DNA of 34,441 nucleotides from OMG group bacterium (GCA_012267385.1 JAAXGW010000020.1:11654-46094), one strand, 5' to 3'. Shown: positions 1 through 9,593, counted from the first letter of the stretch. The notes: generated by a model from the letters alone, not told the origin. Numbers and translations are program-made.

Positions 1-269
1 ATGCAAACGCTGCCACCACGGGGAATTCCGATGACTCGGGGGAATCCTTATCCGGGTACCAGGGCAGTTCCCCCCGCGCAGCCGAGTTGGCCGAACGCGG
101 AGCTAGCTACGCTGAGTTGAGTCAGTGCGGCGCCAACAGATGCGAGCCCGTCCGAATGCTAAACTTGAGGACCACTACCAGCCAGAGAGCGTTGTTGAAC
201 GCAGACTCGATGCCTCCTTCCAGCCGACACGCGCCTGTTGAATGTGGCCCGACGTTGCGAGGCTCAAAC

Positions 270-917
270 ATGGCCGTCAGCGGACGGCACACAGCCAGGC
301 AAACCACTCGCGCTGGTTTTGATTTGAACGAAGTCACACGCCGCCTTCTTGAACACGCCAACGGTCAAGATACGCCCTTGATTGCCAGGGCAGATCTTCG
401 TGCCGTATTGCTCCACGCATCGGAAAGCCAACTTGATTCGTTGACGGCAAGGCTTGTGGAGACCGGCGTCCTCGTGCGTGTCAGGCCAGGCCTGTTCATC
501 AACGCGACCATGGACGCGGAGCCGTTGCGCGGATTGTCGTGCCTGGTAGCCGCGCTACGCCCGCACTCGCTGTGCTATCTGAGCTTCGAGTCGGCCTTGT
601 CGTATTGGGGGAGCATTGACCAGGTGCCGATGGCTTCGACCTTCATGACCAGTGGCGCTTCCGGCACCTATGAGACGCCGTGGCGCAATATCGAGATGCG
701 GCACACTGAGCGAAGTCGGGCGGAAATCGTCGAACGCACCGGTTGGCTCGATGATGAAGAATTGATGATCGCCTCCCCGGACCTGGCTGCCGAGGACTGC
801 ACCCGGTGCCGGCGACCTACGGTTTCCCTGATTCGGCCGGAACATCACGCCCTCGCCATCGACGAATGGAGGGAACACTGGGCCGGAAACGGGAACAGGG
901 GCGCGCCTGGTGGGTGA
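270..917 (+). CDS. AbiEi-type antitoxin (type IV toxin-antitoxin), start uncertain
   Basis: Family: AbiEi proteins are transcriptional autorepressors that neutralise the AbiEii nucleotidyltransferase. The protein from the ATG at 270 has an N-terminal winged-helix-like part (about residues 15-75, including TGVLVRVRPGLFI), then the AbiEi core with LSFESALSYWG, a GTYETPWRNIEMRHTER stretch and IASPDLAAEDC. The reading frame is open to the left edge of the window and another ATG lies at 87, so the start is not settled; 270 was chosen because homology-like sequence begins only after it. The stop overlaps the start of the toxin gene by 8 bases, as in an operon. The composition is much more GC-rich than the tig-side genes, which suggests horizontal transfer. 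The last 30 residues look less conserved and may be slightly altered. Confidence 0.65.
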   Translation: MAVSGRHTARQTTRAGFDLNEVTRRLLEHANGQDTPLIARADLRAVLLHASESQLDSLTARLVETGVLVRVRPGLFINATMDAEPLRGLSCLVAALRPHSLCYLSFESALSYWGSIDQVPMASTFMTSGASGTYETPWRNIEMRHTERSRAEIVERTGWLDDEELMIASPDLAAEDCTRCRRPTVSLIRPEHHALAIDEWREHWAGNGNRGAPGG

Positions 918-1646
918 TCCGAGCGGGTCCCGTTTGCGCTCCCTGTCTGCGCAGGCGGTCGGGGAAGCGAACTCGCCCCAGCGACTCATCCTGGAAAAAG
1001 AGCTGCTGCACCATGAGGTGCTGGCCACGCTGGACGAGATTGGGGCGCTGGACTCGCTGGTATTCAAGGGAGGAACGTGTCTCCGCATCTGTCATGAGGG
1101 TGCGCGATTCAGCGAAGATCTCGACTTTTCCGGTGGGAGCGAATTCGACCCGAACGTGCTCGAGGGGCTCGAAGTCGCGCTGCGGCGGCGAATCGAACGG
1201 TTTTTCGGCGTGACGGTCCAAGTTACCGGTAATTCGTCCCCAGCGGCAGAAACAAGGAAACCAGGGGATGTATGCGGCTGGGGCATCCGGGTGGCAACCG
1301 AACCCAGGCGGCCTCGCGGAAGGGCGCAACGGATCAAGATTGATGTCGACCGACGCGCCTATCCGAACGTCGTGCGCGTTGCGCCGGAAGCTGTCCACAG
1401 GACATTGACCGGGCCGAGGGGAGTCTTTGAGGTTTCAACCGCCCCAATCGATGCGATCTTGGCGGACAAGGCCGTTGCTCTCGCGGCTTCAATCCGAGAC
1501 CGGCGGACGCCGCGGTAGCGTTGTTCTCCAGAGTCTTTGATGACCCGAAGCGTCGATCGGCCATGTCGGCTGCAGTCTACTGCATGATCGAGCACGCCAA
1601 AGTCCTGGTAGAGACGCTTGAGTCGGGGGGATTGAATAACGGTTGA
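910..1646 (+). pseudogene. AbiEii/AbiGii-type nucleotidyltransferase toxin, frameshifted
   Basis: The frame opening at GTG 910 shows the hallmark nucleotidyltransferase motifs of the AbiEii family: VFKGGTCLRICHEG, followed by RFSEDLDF (the GG[ST] and DxD-type metal site). It continues to DAILADKAVALAA and then stops at 1518. A different frame, from about 1506 to the TGA at 1644-1646, carries what looks like the toxin's C-terminus (AAVALFSRVFDDPKRR... MIEHAKVLVETL). The coding sequence therefore appears broken by a frameshift, and the region between the two parts is shorter than expected, so some residues are probably deleted. The toxin domain is recognisable but the product is likely inactive. 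It overlaps the AbiEi gene by 8 bases. Confidence 0.65.
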
Positions 1647-1699
1647 GCGTAATCGGCGGAGCCGGACGCGCCTACTCGGCAATCGCCTTCCCATCCCAT

Positions 1700-1728
1700 T
1701 TGACCGTCGAATGGCTCGTCAGTATCAT
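1700..1728 (+). promoter_or_regulatory. sigma70-type promoter of tRNA-Pro
   Basis: TTGACC at 1700-1705 and TATCAT at 1723-1728 are separated by exactly 17 bases. They are followed by a GC-rich discriminator (CCGCGCGCCC), as is usual for stable-RNA promoters under stringent control. The tRNA begins 46 bases after the -10 box. Confidence 0.65.
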
Positions 1729-1773
1729 CCGCGCGCCCTTGGCGGGGAGCATCCTGCCGGGTGGCGGTTCTTC

Positions 1774-1850
<77 letters not shown>

Positions 1851-2040
1851 TCTCTCCATGCAGAAAGGTCTGATTAGGAGGGAGCGTGGTTTCTTGTATT
1901 GGACACCCGAATCTAGGAGTGAGCCTGAAGAAAGACCATCCGACGCAATAGTTCACTTGGTCCGATGGGTGAAGTGAATAGTGTAGAATTTTGGCGTTTG
2001 ATACTGATGATAACACTAATTTAAGCCAAGACAATTCAAA

Positions 2041-2574
2041 GTGTCGACGAGAATAACAATACGTACGCTTGAAATCGTCGCTTTCGGTTGGTTGTTCCTT
2101 TCCCACTTTGCGCTTTGCTTTTTCGGGCTAGCCTTTAGCTGTTTCTTTCTATTATCAGGTTTCATACCTAACCTGCGGGGCAGTCTATTAATGACTTTGC
2201 TCACTGTGGTCCCAGCCTTTTGTTTATCGCTTGGATGGTGTGTTTATCGTGTTCGAAATAGAACGATCTGTAAGAACGTTTTGTATTTCATTTGTGTGTT
2301 TTTAAAAGCCTGGTTACTATGGTTTTTCTTTTTTCTTATAGTAACTTTGTCTTTATCGGACGTTAATCCATCGGTGAAGGCTTTGTTTTTGAGGTTGCCG
2401 GATCTCTTTGTTTGGTCTTATGTACTAGTAGCCTTGTGCTTATCGATTGGATGGTTATGCTACAGCTTTAGGAAAGGATATCTTGCTATCGCCGAATATC
2501 CCACCAAAGATTTCATGGAATTTCCCCAAAAGTTCTTGGCATTTTTTGTGATCACCGATACGAAGCGCTCGTAG
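2041..2574 (+). CDS. Hypothetical polytopic membrane protein ending inside tRNA-Arg
   Basis: I do not recognise this 177-residue protein. It is strongly hydrophobic, with about four to five predicted membrane segments (residues about 8-40, 50-68, 78-105, 118-142) and short basic loops. Two similar units are visible: CLSLGWCVYRVRN (about residue 60) and CLSIGWLCYSFRK (about residue 132), each after a hydrophobic helix, which suggests an internal duplication. The start would be GTG at 2041; no clear Shine-Dalgarno sequence precedes it. The stop TAG at 2572-2574 lies inside tRNA-Arg, which starts at 2565, so the last three codons are also the tRNA acceptor stem. It is inserted between tRNA-Pro and tRNA-Arg. 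It could still be a chance ORF; the internal repeat and hydrophobic pattern argue for a real gene. Confidence 0.45.
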   Translation: MSTRITIRTLEIVAFGWLFLSHFALCFFGLAFSCFFLLSGFIPNLRGSLLMTLLTVVPAFCLSLGWCVYRVRNRTICKNVLYFICVFLKAWLLWFFFFLIVTLSLSDVNPSVKALFLRLPDLFVWSYVLVALCLSIGWLCYSFRKGYLAIAEYPTKDFMEFPQKFLAFFVITDTKRS

Positions 2575-2641
2575 CTCAACTGGATAGAGCATCGGCCTTC
2601 TAAGCCGAGGGTTGAAGGTTCGAGTCCTTCCGAGCGTGCCA
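2565..2641 (+). tRNA. tRNA-Arg (anticodon UCU)
   Basis: 77-base cloverleaf. Acceptor GCGCTCG pairs with CGAGCGT (G-U at the first pair), followed by GCCA. D-arm AGCTCAACTGGATAGAGC; anticodon loop CTTCTAA within the TCGGC/GCCGA stem; T-loop GTTCGAGTC. The 3'-CCA is encoded. Its first ten bases overlap the end of the preceding membrane-protein ORF. Confidence 0.97.
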
Positions 2642-2773
2642 CTTTTTCTCGCTGAGCATCCGTTAAATATAGGTTCAGACCAGTTAAATCATCCGTAAAA
2701 TTTATCGATCATTTCTATTGGGTTAGAGCCTACTTACTTCCAAGCTCTGGCGCGAGCGCGATGAAAGTTCTTT

Positions 2774-2850
2774 GGTGGATGTAGCTCAGTTGGTAGAGCC
2801 CCAGATTGTGGATCTGGTTGTCGTGGGTTCAAGCCCCATCATCCACCCCA
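2774..2850 (+). tRNA. tRNA-His (anticodon GUG)
   Basis: 77-base tRNA with the extra G at -1 (2774) that marks histidine tRNAs, opposite C73. Acceptor GTGGATG pairs with CATCCAC; anticodon loop TTGTGGA (anticodon GTG) in the CAGA/TCTG stem; T-loop GTTCAAGCC; encoded CCA. It lies 44 bases before the trigger factor start. A GC-rich tract (GCGCGAGCGCG) occurs shortly upstream at about 2750-2760. Confidence 0.97.
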
Positions 2851-2893
2851 ACGACAAATCCCATCAACACCAAATTTGAGATAACTGTTCTTG

Positions 2894-4663
2894 ATGCATA
2901 CGACGTCAATCAAACCACTCAGTTCACTCGAGCGAAGACTCCGCTTCAAACTGAGCGAGGACGAAATCAATGACCGATTCGAGCGTAATGCTGAAGAACT
3001 GGCTCAAGAAGCCCGTCTTCCCGGTTTTCGACCAGGTAAAGTACCTCGCAGTTTGATAAAAGATCGATATCGCGATGCGATCTTAAAGAACATACACACG
3101 GAGGGTGTTCGAGAAGCAATGGAATTCGCTGAGAGTCTTAATGATTTTGATGTTTGGAAAATTACCCACGCTGATATCGACCACCCGGACGACTTAAGCC
3201 AAACGGAGTACATAGTTGACTTCGTTGTGAGACCAGTTCTCGACCTATCGCAACTAGAGTTGTTAAATCTTTGTGAACCAAAGATTTCAGCCGATGACGA
3301 CTTTCTAAACCGTAGTGGTTCTCTTTATCGGTTTGAGCGTGCTATCGGCTCAGAGGTCAATCGACCAATTCAGACAGGTGATCGGGTGATCGTCGAAATC
3401 GAAGACATTGCGTCAAATTTCACTGGAGATATTAGAAGCACATATGCGGAGTGGGCGCAAGACTATCTAGGAAAACACCAAGTCGTTATTGAGAAGTGGT
3501 TATACGATGACGACCTATTGGGTTCAGTGTTACACGATGAATTACTGAATCGATCAGCCGGGGACGAGTTTGAAGTTGATGCACAAATTGCAAGTGTTCC
3601 GTTGTCATCACTTCAGAATGGGGACGAAGAATTTGTTGAGAGCACGAACTCGAACGAAGTCAGCGAAGTGGACGAATATGAGTCTGACGATTCGACGGAA
3701 GAAAGTGAACAAACGGAGGTACCGGCCACAGAACCGATTTTCTCGTGGCTCGACGTGTCAAGGCTACCAGTGCGTCATTTGCATGCCAAGGTCAAGATAT
3801 TAAAAGTAGAAGAAATTTCGTCCGACGCCGTCAACGAAGATTTTTTTACTCGAGAAGATGTTCCTTACAAGAATATGGAAGAGCTGAATGAGGAGCTGAA
3901 ACGATATGTCGAAGGGTCGATACAGCAAGGTGCCCGAGACGCCAAGCAAGCCCAAGTAGCCGCGCAGATTTGTGCACTGAATCCAATTGATCTACCTTAT
4001 CGCATATTAGTTGGCGAGCATCACGCGCCACCAGTTGAAGACAATTGGACTGAACTTGGAGCCACGTTTTTACCGGACAAAAACGGATTAAAACCGTCAT
4101 TACTAACTCGAACATATTTCGGTATTCTCGAAGGTCTTTTTATTCGTCAATATGCCGAGGAACATAGTCTTGAGCCGACCGATGACTTAATAGCCGAATA
4201 CACACGCGTCGAGTATGAACGGCTGAGGAAACTCGGACTAGACTCTGACCGAGTCTTTGACCCTGAATACCAAAGTCTCGTTCGAAATAACGTCATGCGA
4301 ACGCGCGTGATGAATGACATTTATGAACGCAATTCGGTTCCTGAAGTGTCAGTGAGTTTCTTCGACTTCTATTATCTGAGTCGGAGTGGATTGTGGACTC
4401 TACCTCCCGACGGAGGTCCTTTTAGTTGGACTGCACCAGTAAGTTCTGAGGAAATTGCCCAAACACTTGAAGCTGAAGAGAGGGCCAAAAAAATGAAAGA
4501 CACGTCCGAGTCTAGCGACGAACACAGTGCCCTAGTTAATCCGAACGTAGCAGACGTGTTAGACGATTCTGAAATAGAAGAGTCCCAAGGCAATGCTTTT
4601 ACCAATTGGTTTAGAAATAAATTTCGACGCTCCAATGTAGCGAAAACAAGCGATGATGACTAA
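2894..4663 (+). CDS. tig: Trigger factor, enlarged and divergent
   Basis: Ribosome-associated chaperone that meets nascent chains at the exit tunnel. The N-terminal ribosome-binding domain is clear: LERRLRF (residues 12-18) and the signature GFRPGKVP (44-51). A degenerate FKBP-like middle domain follows (about 155-310), then an alpha-helical C-terminal chaperone part. At 589 residues it is far longer than the usual roughly 430. The extra length comes from an acidic insertion inside the PPIase domain (about 236-290, rich in E, D and S) and an acidic tail from about 525. Typical PPIase aromatic residues are hard to identify, so prolyl isomerase activity is doubtful. The start is ATG 2894; a TTG immediately precedes it and the Shine-Dalgarno sequence is weak. 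It is followed closely by clpP, so the two are probably cotranscribed. Identity rests on the signature and on synteny. Confidence 0.9.
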   Translation: MHTTSIKPLSSLERRLRFKLSEDEINDRFERNAEELAQEARLPGFRPGKVPRSLIKDRYRDAILKNIHTEGVREAMEFAESLNDFDVWKITHADIDHPDDLSQTEYIVDFVVRPVLDLSQLELLNLCEPKISADDDFLNRSGSLYRFERAIGSEVNRPIQTGDRVIVEIEDIASNFTGDIRSTYAEWAQDYLGKHQVVIEKWLYDDDLLGSVLHDELLNRSAGDEFEVDAQIASVPLSSLQNGDEEFVESTNSNEVSEVDEYESDDSTEESEQTEVPATEPIFSWLDVSRLPVRHLHAKVKILKVEEISSDAVNEDFFTREDVPYKNMEELNEELKRYVEGSIQQGARDAKQAQVAAQICALNPIDLPYRILVGEHHAPPVEDNWTELGATFLPDKNGLKPSLLTRTYFGILEGLFIRQYAEEHSLEPTDDLIAEYTRVEYERLRKLGLDSDRVFDPEYQSLVRNNVMRTRVMNDIYERNSVPEVSVSFFDFYYLSRSGLWTLPPDGGPFSWTAPVSSEEIAQTLEAEERAKKMKDTSESSDEHSALVNPNVADVLDDSEIEESQGNAFTNWFRNKFRRSNVAKTSDDD

Positions 4664-4683
4664 GTTTGGAGGAATTCAAAAAG

Positions 4684-5301
4684 ATGGATGAAGTTCAAGG
4701 AATGAATTTTGTACCGATGGTCTTGGAACAGAGTGCACGCGGGGAGCGCTCTTATGACATCTACTCAAGATTGCTGAAAGAACGCATCATTTTCATAGCA
4801 GATGTCGTAACCGACGCTGTCGCGAATGTCGTTGTGGCACAACTACTTTGGTGTGAATCAGAAAATCCTGAAAAGGACATTCACGTTTACATTAATTCAC
4901 CGGGTGGTTCCGTATCAGCGGGACTGTCGATTTATGACACTATGCAGTATATCCGATCAGATGTAGCGACCACTTGTATCGGTCAAGCCGCGAGCATGGG
5001 AGCTTTTCTTCTCGCCGCCGGTACCGCCGGGAAACGGTCTGCTTTACCGAATTCCCGAATCATGTTGCACCAGCCGAGTGGTGGGACTGAAGGTACAGCA
5101 GCGGATATAGAACTGCAGGTCAAAGAGATACTACACTTACGGGAGACACTCAACCGCCTACTAGCTCAGCATACCGGTCAGAAGCAAGAACAAATCGCGA
5201 CAGACACAGATCGAGATTTCTGGATGTCGCCTGATGATGCGAAAAAATATGGCCTTATTGATGTGGTAAGGAACACTCGAGAAACTAAAATGTCCACTTA
5301 A
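4684..5301 (+). CDS. clpP: ATP-dependent Clp protease proteolytic subunit
   Basis: Serine peptidase forming the double-heptamer chamber that works with ClpX or ClpA. Counting from the ATG at 4684 (205 residues), the catalytic triad is Ser104 (GQAASMGAF), His129 ([10 protein letters not shown]) and Asp178 (DTDRDFW). The oligomer-forming handle helix region and the family motif [11 protein letters not shown] (about 70-80) are present. The first residues (to about MNFVPMV) form the usual self-cleaved propeptide. A strong GGAGG at 4668-4672 lies 11 bases before ATG 4684, so this start is preferred over the in-frame TTG at 4666. Only 20 bases separate it from tig, which indicates one operon. Confidence 0.97.
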   Translation: MDEVQGMNFVPMVLEQSARGERSYDIYSRLLKERIIFIADVVTDAVANVVVAQLLWCESENPEKDIHVYINSPGGSVSAGLSIYDTMQYIRSDVATTCIGQAASMGAFLLAAGTAGKRSALPNSRIMLHQPSGGTEGTAADIELQVKEILHLRETLNRLLAQHTGQKQEQIATDTDRDFWMSPDDAKKYGLIDVVRNTRETKMST

Positions 5302-5334
5302 CTAACGTGTTTGCATTCTTCTTCAACACTTTGT

Positions 5335-5364
5335 TTGTACGTTTTAGGAATTTTGCTCTATACT
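5335..5364 (+). promoter_or_regulatory. Candidate sigma70 promoter for clpX
   Basis: TTGTAC (5335-5340) and TATACT (5359-5364) with an 18-base spacer lie in the 165-base gap between clpP and clpX. This would give clpX its own message, with about 95 bases of leader. No heat-shock (sigma32) consensus was convincing in the gap. Confidence 0.5.
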
Positions 5365-5466
5365 TATTCCCCCGACAATGAAAATCCCTTCGTTTTCACA
5401 ACTACATTTGTGTAGTCACGCTCCGTTCTTGCTAATTCGATTCACTACAGCCGGAGCGCACATTTA

Positions 5467-6735
5467 ATGGGTAGCGGAATTTCCGGGCGCGCCTTCTGTT
5501 CATTCTGTGAGAAGAGCCAGTTTGAAGTGAGGAAACTCATTTCTGGTGGACCTTCCGTATTCATATGTAATGAATGCATTGATGTGTGTGTTGAAATGGT
5601 ACGGGAGGAATTCAAAGACCCAACCGAACCACCGGGTCGTTTGGCGCGGCTGCTCCTTCCGCACGAGATCAAAGCTAGACTCGACGAGTACGTCATCGGG
5701 CAAGAACATGCAAAACGAGTCTTATCAGTAGCCGTATACACGCATTTCAAGCGTATTCGTTCCAAGGATCGTAGTAACGTCGAGATCGCAAAGGCAAACA
5801 TTCTCTTGATCGGTCCCACGGGAAGTGGAAAAACGTTATTGGCTGAAACCCTTGCTCGACTCATGGATGTTCCGTTTTGTATCGCGGACGCTACGACTCT
5901 AACAGAAGCAGGCTACGTAGGTGAAGACGTCGAGAATGTACTGCAGAAATTACTACAAAAATGCGATTACGATGTTGAAAAAGCTCAGCAGGGCATCGTC
6001 TACATCGATGAGATTGACAAGATTTCTCGAAAATCTGACAACCCTTCGATCACTCGAGACGTATCAGGTGAAGGCGTTCAGCAAGCTCTCTTAAAACTCA
6101 TTGAAGGCACGACTTCCTCGGTGCCGCCCCATGGATCTAGAAAACATCCACAGGGCGAATATATGCACGTGAATACGTCCAACATCTTGTTCATTTGTGG
6201 CGGTGCGTTCGCGGGTTTAGATCGTGTGATTCAGGCGCGAACCGACGATAGTGGTATTGGTTTTGAGGCAACTGTTTCAGGTCCAAATAGTCCGGAAAGC
6301 ATCGACACGATACTGAAGAAAGTGGAACCCGATGACTTGATTAGATATGGCTTAATCCCAGAGTTCGTGGGTAGACTGCCTGTTGTTGCTACATTGGATG
6401 AACTAGATGAAAGTGCATTAGTGAAAATACTTACAGAACCAAAGAATGCGCTTACAAAACAATATACCGAACTCTTTCACATGGAGGATGTCTCCATTGA
6501 GTTTCGGCAGGATGCTCTCAGTGCAATCGCTAAAAAAGCGTTAGATCGAAAGACTGGGGCACGTGGACTTCGGTCCATCATGGAAGAAATTCTCTTAGAT
6601 ACGATGTACGACATTCCGTCGAATAAAGAAGTGGAAAAGGTCGTTATCGATGCTCAGGTCGTACTCGGCGAGTGCGCACCTTTGCTCATTTACAAAGACG
6701 ATGACACTAAGAAGCCTCTTTTGGTGAACGGTTAA
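5467..6735 (+). CDS. clpX: ATP-dependent Clp protease ATP-binding subunit ClpX
   Basis: AAA+ unfoldase that recognises tagged substrates and feeds them to ClpP. The 422-residue protein has the N-terminal zinc-binding domain (Cys11, Cys14, Cys34, Cys37), Walker A GPTGSGKT (116-123), the pore loop GYVGEDVE, Walker [11 protein letters not shown] (Asp181, Glu182), and the C-terminal small domain with [12 protein letters not shown] and [11 protein letters not shown] (sensor 2). The length is normal for the family. GGAG precedes the ATG by about 11 bases. It is followed by a strong terminator at 6779 and then hup, with no lon gene between. Confidence 0.97.
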   Translation: MGSGISGRAFCSFCEKSQFEVRKLISGGPSVFICNECIDVCVEMVREEFKDPTEPPGRLARLLLPHEIKARLDEYVIGQEHAKRVLSVAVYTHFKRIRSKDRSNVEIAKANILLIGPTGSGKTLLAETLARLMDVPFCIADATTLTEAGYVGEDVENVLQKLLQKCDYDVEKAQQGIVYIDEIDKISRKSDNPSITRDVSGEGVQQALLKLIEGTTSSVPPHGSRKHPQGEYMHVNTSNILFICGGAFAGLDRVIQARTDDSGIGFEATVSGPNSPESIDTILKKVEPDDLIRYGLIPEFVGRLPVVATLDELDESALVKILTEPKNALTKQYTELFHMEDVSIEFRQDALSAIAKKALDRKTGARGLRSIMEEILLDTMYDIPSNKEVEKVVIDAQVVLGECAPLLIYKDDDTKKPLLVNG

Positions 6736-6778
6736 TGCGTATTCGTTGTTTCTGCCATTTGGCGAAACCGGTTGTTTG

Positions 6779-6811
6779 GAGAATCAGTATTGACCTGATT
6801 CTCTAATTTTT
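6779..6811 (+). terminator. Rho-independent terminator after clpX
   Basis: Perfect 9-base stem GAGAATCAG (6779-6787) / CTGATTCTC (6795-6803) with loop TATTGAC, followed by TAATTTTTATTT. It separates the tig-clpP-clpX block from hup. Confidence 0.85.
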
Positions 6812-6844
6812 ATTTGTCCTTTATTTCATACTCGAGGTAATCAC

Positions 6845-7120
6845 ATGCAAAAGCGAGATTTAGTAGAACATGTCCGACACGAAGCCGGATTGACACGCAA
6901 GGAAGCCAAGTCAGCCGTTGATGCGGTCTTAAGTGGTATCACTCAGGCGTTGACCAACGGCGACTCTGTTGTATTGACCGGTTTCGGCAGTATGAGCGCA
7001 CGCCATCGCGCTGCCTATACGGCACGGCATCCTCGCACGGGAGAACCCGTTGCCGTTCCAGCTAGGAAACATGTTGTCTTTAAAGCCGGCAAACTCCTCA
7101 ACGAATCTGTCAACGGGTAG
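6845..7120 (+). CDS. hupB: HU-family DNA-binding protein
   Basis: Small nucleoid protein that binds and bends DNA as a dimer. It is 91 residues, the usual HU length. The N-terminal helical half has DLVEHV and LTRKEAKSAVDAVL, followed by the beta-arm region with GFGSM and the tip motif RHPRTGEPVAVPA (related to the classic RNPQTG), and the closing FKAGKLL. GAGG at 6834-6837 is 7 bases before the ATG. By position (after clpX, before ppiD) it corresponds to hupB rather than hupA or ihf; the symbol rests on that synteny. Confidence 0.93.
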   Translation: MQKRDLVEHVRHEAGLTRKEAKSAVDAVLSGITQALTNGDSVVLTGFGSMSARHRAAYTARHPRTGEPVAVPARKHVVFKAGKLLNESVNG

Positions 7121-7178
7121 TTTCTTCGGTTCTGCCTGAACTTTGCTTTTTTACTAGTTAGTAACTCAAGAGCGTAGC

Positions 7179-9089
7179 GTGCTTCAGCGATTACGAGTAC
7201 GAGCACAAACCACTGGTGCCAAGATTATTTTTGGACTAATCGCGTTTGTGCTCGTCGTCTTCGGGTTTGGTGCATTTAATCTATTTGCGACGTTTACCCC
7301 ACCTGGAGTTGCGGTAGTAAATGGCTACAACATACCCGAAGCGGCGTTTGCACGAGCGCTTCAAAACGAAAAGATGAGTCTTTTCCAAAGATACAACGGC
7401 GAGATTGACTTAGAAACAATCGAGTCGATGGTGAATGGTCGCGCCGTCCTTGAAAGGATGATCGAGCACCAGCTGTACGTACAAAAAGCAGCAGATCTAG
7501 GTATGGTTTCTTCGAGAAAGCACTACTTAGAGACCATCTATGCGAACCCCCTGTTTCAGGTCGATGGCGTATTCGATCAGGAAGCTTTCATTACACGCGT
7601 ACCCCGAATCCTAAATTATTCTCTTGAGGCATACGAAGAAGAACTGCGTAAAGACCATCTTGTCGAGGCATTATGGAATGTTCAACGTCTCACGTCTTTT
7701 TACACCGAAAGAGAAATGATGGATGCGGCCCGCGTAGGGCGACAAACTCGAGACATCGCATACTTGTTGTTCGATGCTAATTCCTATGTTGGCGAAATTG
7801 ACCCCCCCGAGGAAGATGTCACTGCTTATTACGAAGAAAACTCTGACGAGTATATGACAGATGAGGCCTTTGAACTAAGCTTCATAACGATTTCTAAAGC
7901 GGACTATATCGACGGACTCGAAGTCTCCGAGGAAGACATATCGACAGCGTTTGAGGAAGAGCAGCGTTTAGCTCAGGAAAATGCAGAGAGAAAGTCGCAA
8001 CACATTCTCATTAAGGTTGACGATACGCGTACTGAGGAAGCAGCCATGGAGTTGATTAAGGACATTCGGCAACAAATTGTCGATGGAGCGAGCTTTGGAG
8101 AACTGGCGGCAGAACACTCCGAAGACGAGTCCAATGCGATCTTTGGCGGAGATTTGGATTTTGCTGGGCGTGGCCGGTTTGTGCCAGAATTTGAGGACAT
8201 GTTGTTTTCGTTGGAAGTCGGTGAGCTTTCTGAACCGGTAGTCACCCAGTTTGGTGTTCATCTGATAAAGTTGAACGAAATTCAGGAGGTCGATTTAGCC
8301 TCGTTGGGGGCTCGTTTTGAGGAAATACGACAGGAGATGCTAGAGGATTTAGCTACTCCTGAATACGAAGAAGCGAAACGGCAACTAGGAATTGTAGCCG
8401 ATGAAAACAGCACACTGGAACCAGTGGCTGAAGAGTTCGAGAAAGAAATCCAAACTCAAGCAAACGTAACCCGAACCCTTGGGGAAGGGGCGTTGGATTC
8501 GTTCGATGTGCGAGAACAAATTTTGGGACCGGACGTATTAGAGAACGGTTTCAATAGTCGAGTCATCGATGTTGACGAGCGGCAAGCTATAGTTGCTCGA
8601 TTGGTGTCTCGAACACCACCCGAATTGAAACCACTCGAAGATGTTCGTATACAAGTGCTAGCTGTCTTAAGGCGAGAAGAGGCTGCACGACGGGCAGGAC
8701 GTGATCGCGATGCTGCCTATAAACAGTTGTTGGAGACAGAAGATTTCAACCAAGTCGCAAGAGATTACGGTGTAGATTGGGTCACTGTGGACCGATTAGC
8801 TCGGCGAGATCAGGACGTTCCTCACCCCGTACGAGATGAAGCATTCAAGGTTCAAGTATTGGACGAAGGGGAGCGAATAATACTAGATGTTGATGGAGTG
8901 TTTAACGACAAGGCAATACTTGTGGTTACCGGAGTGCACGCCGGCCAGTGGGACGAATTACCTCAAATAGATCAACAGTCGATCCAGACCGATTTAGAAA
9001 CATCTCACGAAAACCGAGACGTGCGCACTTTCGTGCGAGCACTTCGCAATAACGCGCGAATAAAGAACAATCTCGCGCCGGATCCATAA
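7179..9089 (+). CDS. ppiD: Periplasmic folding chaperone/peptidyl-prolyl isomerase PpiD
   Basis: Inner-membrane-anchored periplasmic chaperone that acts near the Sec exit. The 636-residue protein starts at GTG 7179 (AAGAG lies about 7 bases upstream) with the family-typical MLQRLR. A single membrane anchor (about 16-38) follows, then a SurA_N-like domain (to about 155), and one parvulin domain (about 268-370; motifs SQHILIK, HSEDE, GGDLDF, FGVHLIKL). The C-terminal part resembles the SurA_N_3/PpiD tail. The length is close to the usual 620-630. The position downstream of hup is the standard gammaproteobacterial arrangement. No sign of damage. Confidence 0.95.
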   Translation: MLQRLRVRAQTTGAKIIFGLIAFVLVVFGFGAFNLFATFTPPGVAVVNGYNIPEAAFARALQNEKMSLFQRYNGEIDLETIESMVNGRAVLERMIEHQLYVQKAADLGMVSSRKHYLETIYANPLFQVDGVFDQEAFITRVPRILNYSLEAYEEELRKDHLVEALWNVQRLTSFYTEREMMDAARVGRQTRDIAYLLFDANSYVGEIDPPEEDVTAYYEENSDEYMTDEAFELSFITISKADYIDGLEVSEEDISTAFEEEQRLAQENAERKSQHILIKVDDTRTEEAAMELIKDIRQQIVDGASFGELAAEHSEDESNAIFGGDLDFAGRGRFVPEFEDMLFSLEVGELSEPVVTQFGVHLIKLNEIQEVDLASLGARFEEIRQEMLEDLATPEYEEAKRQLGIVADENSTLEPVAEEFEKEIQTQANVTRTLGEGALDSFDVREQILGPDVLENGFNSRVIDVDERQAIVARLVSRTPPELKPLEDVRIQVLAVLRREEAARRAGRDRDAAYKQLLETEDFNQVARDYGVDWVTVDRLARRDQDVPHPVRDEAFKVQVLDEGERIILDVDGVFNDKAILVVTGVHAGQWDELPQIDQQSIQTDLETSHENRDVRTFVRALRNNARIKNNLAPDP

Positions 9090-9125
9090 CTTTCCCAATA
9101 GTTTTAGTTCCTTAAGGGCACCTCA

Positions 9126-9593
9126 ATGATGAGGACCTGTGTAATCTATACTGATGGAGCCTGCCTAGGCAATCCGGGACCAGGAGGTTGGGCAGTTCTA
9201 GTAGTCATAGATTCTGAGTCTACGACACTCTCTGGCAGGGATCCTTCGACGACAAACAATCGAATGGAAATGCAAGCAGTGATTGCTGCTCTAGCTCATC
9301 TTTCCGAACCGTTTGAAATACAACTGTACACAGACTCTCAATACGTTATCAACGGGATCAACGATTGGATTGACACCTGGAGTATGAACAATTGGCAGAC
9401 AGCCAACCGCAAACCAGTGAAGAACAAAGAGTTATGGCAAGAACTACAAGCATACACACAGAAACACAGTATTACTTGGCACTGGGTGCGTGGGCACTCC
9501 GGGGATCGATTTAACGAACTGGTAGATCACCTCGCCCGCGAAGAAGCGTTTAGGATTCAAGCACTCGAAGACTCTGAAGAGAATTTGACTTGA
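9126..9593 (+). CDS. rnhA: Ribonuclease HI
   Basis: Endonuclease that removes RNA from RNA-DNA hybrids. All catalytic residues sit at the positions known for E. coli: Asp10 (YTDGACLGNPGPGG), Glu48 (NNRMEMQA), Asp70 (LYTDSQYV), His124 (VRGHSG) and Asp134 (LVDHLAREEA). The 155-residue length is standard. An AGGG lies about 8 bases before the double ATG. It overlaps dnaQ by 4 bases, the conserved rnhA-dnaQ pairing, here in the same orientation and translationally coupled. Confidence 0.97.
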   Translation: MMRTCVIYTDGACLGNPGPGGWAVLVVIDSESTTLSGRDPSTTNNRMEMQAVIAALAHLSEPFEIQLYTDSQYVINGINDWIDTWSMNNWQTANRKPVKNKELWQELQAYTQKHSITWHWVRGHSGDRFNELVDHLAREEAFRIQALEDSEENLT

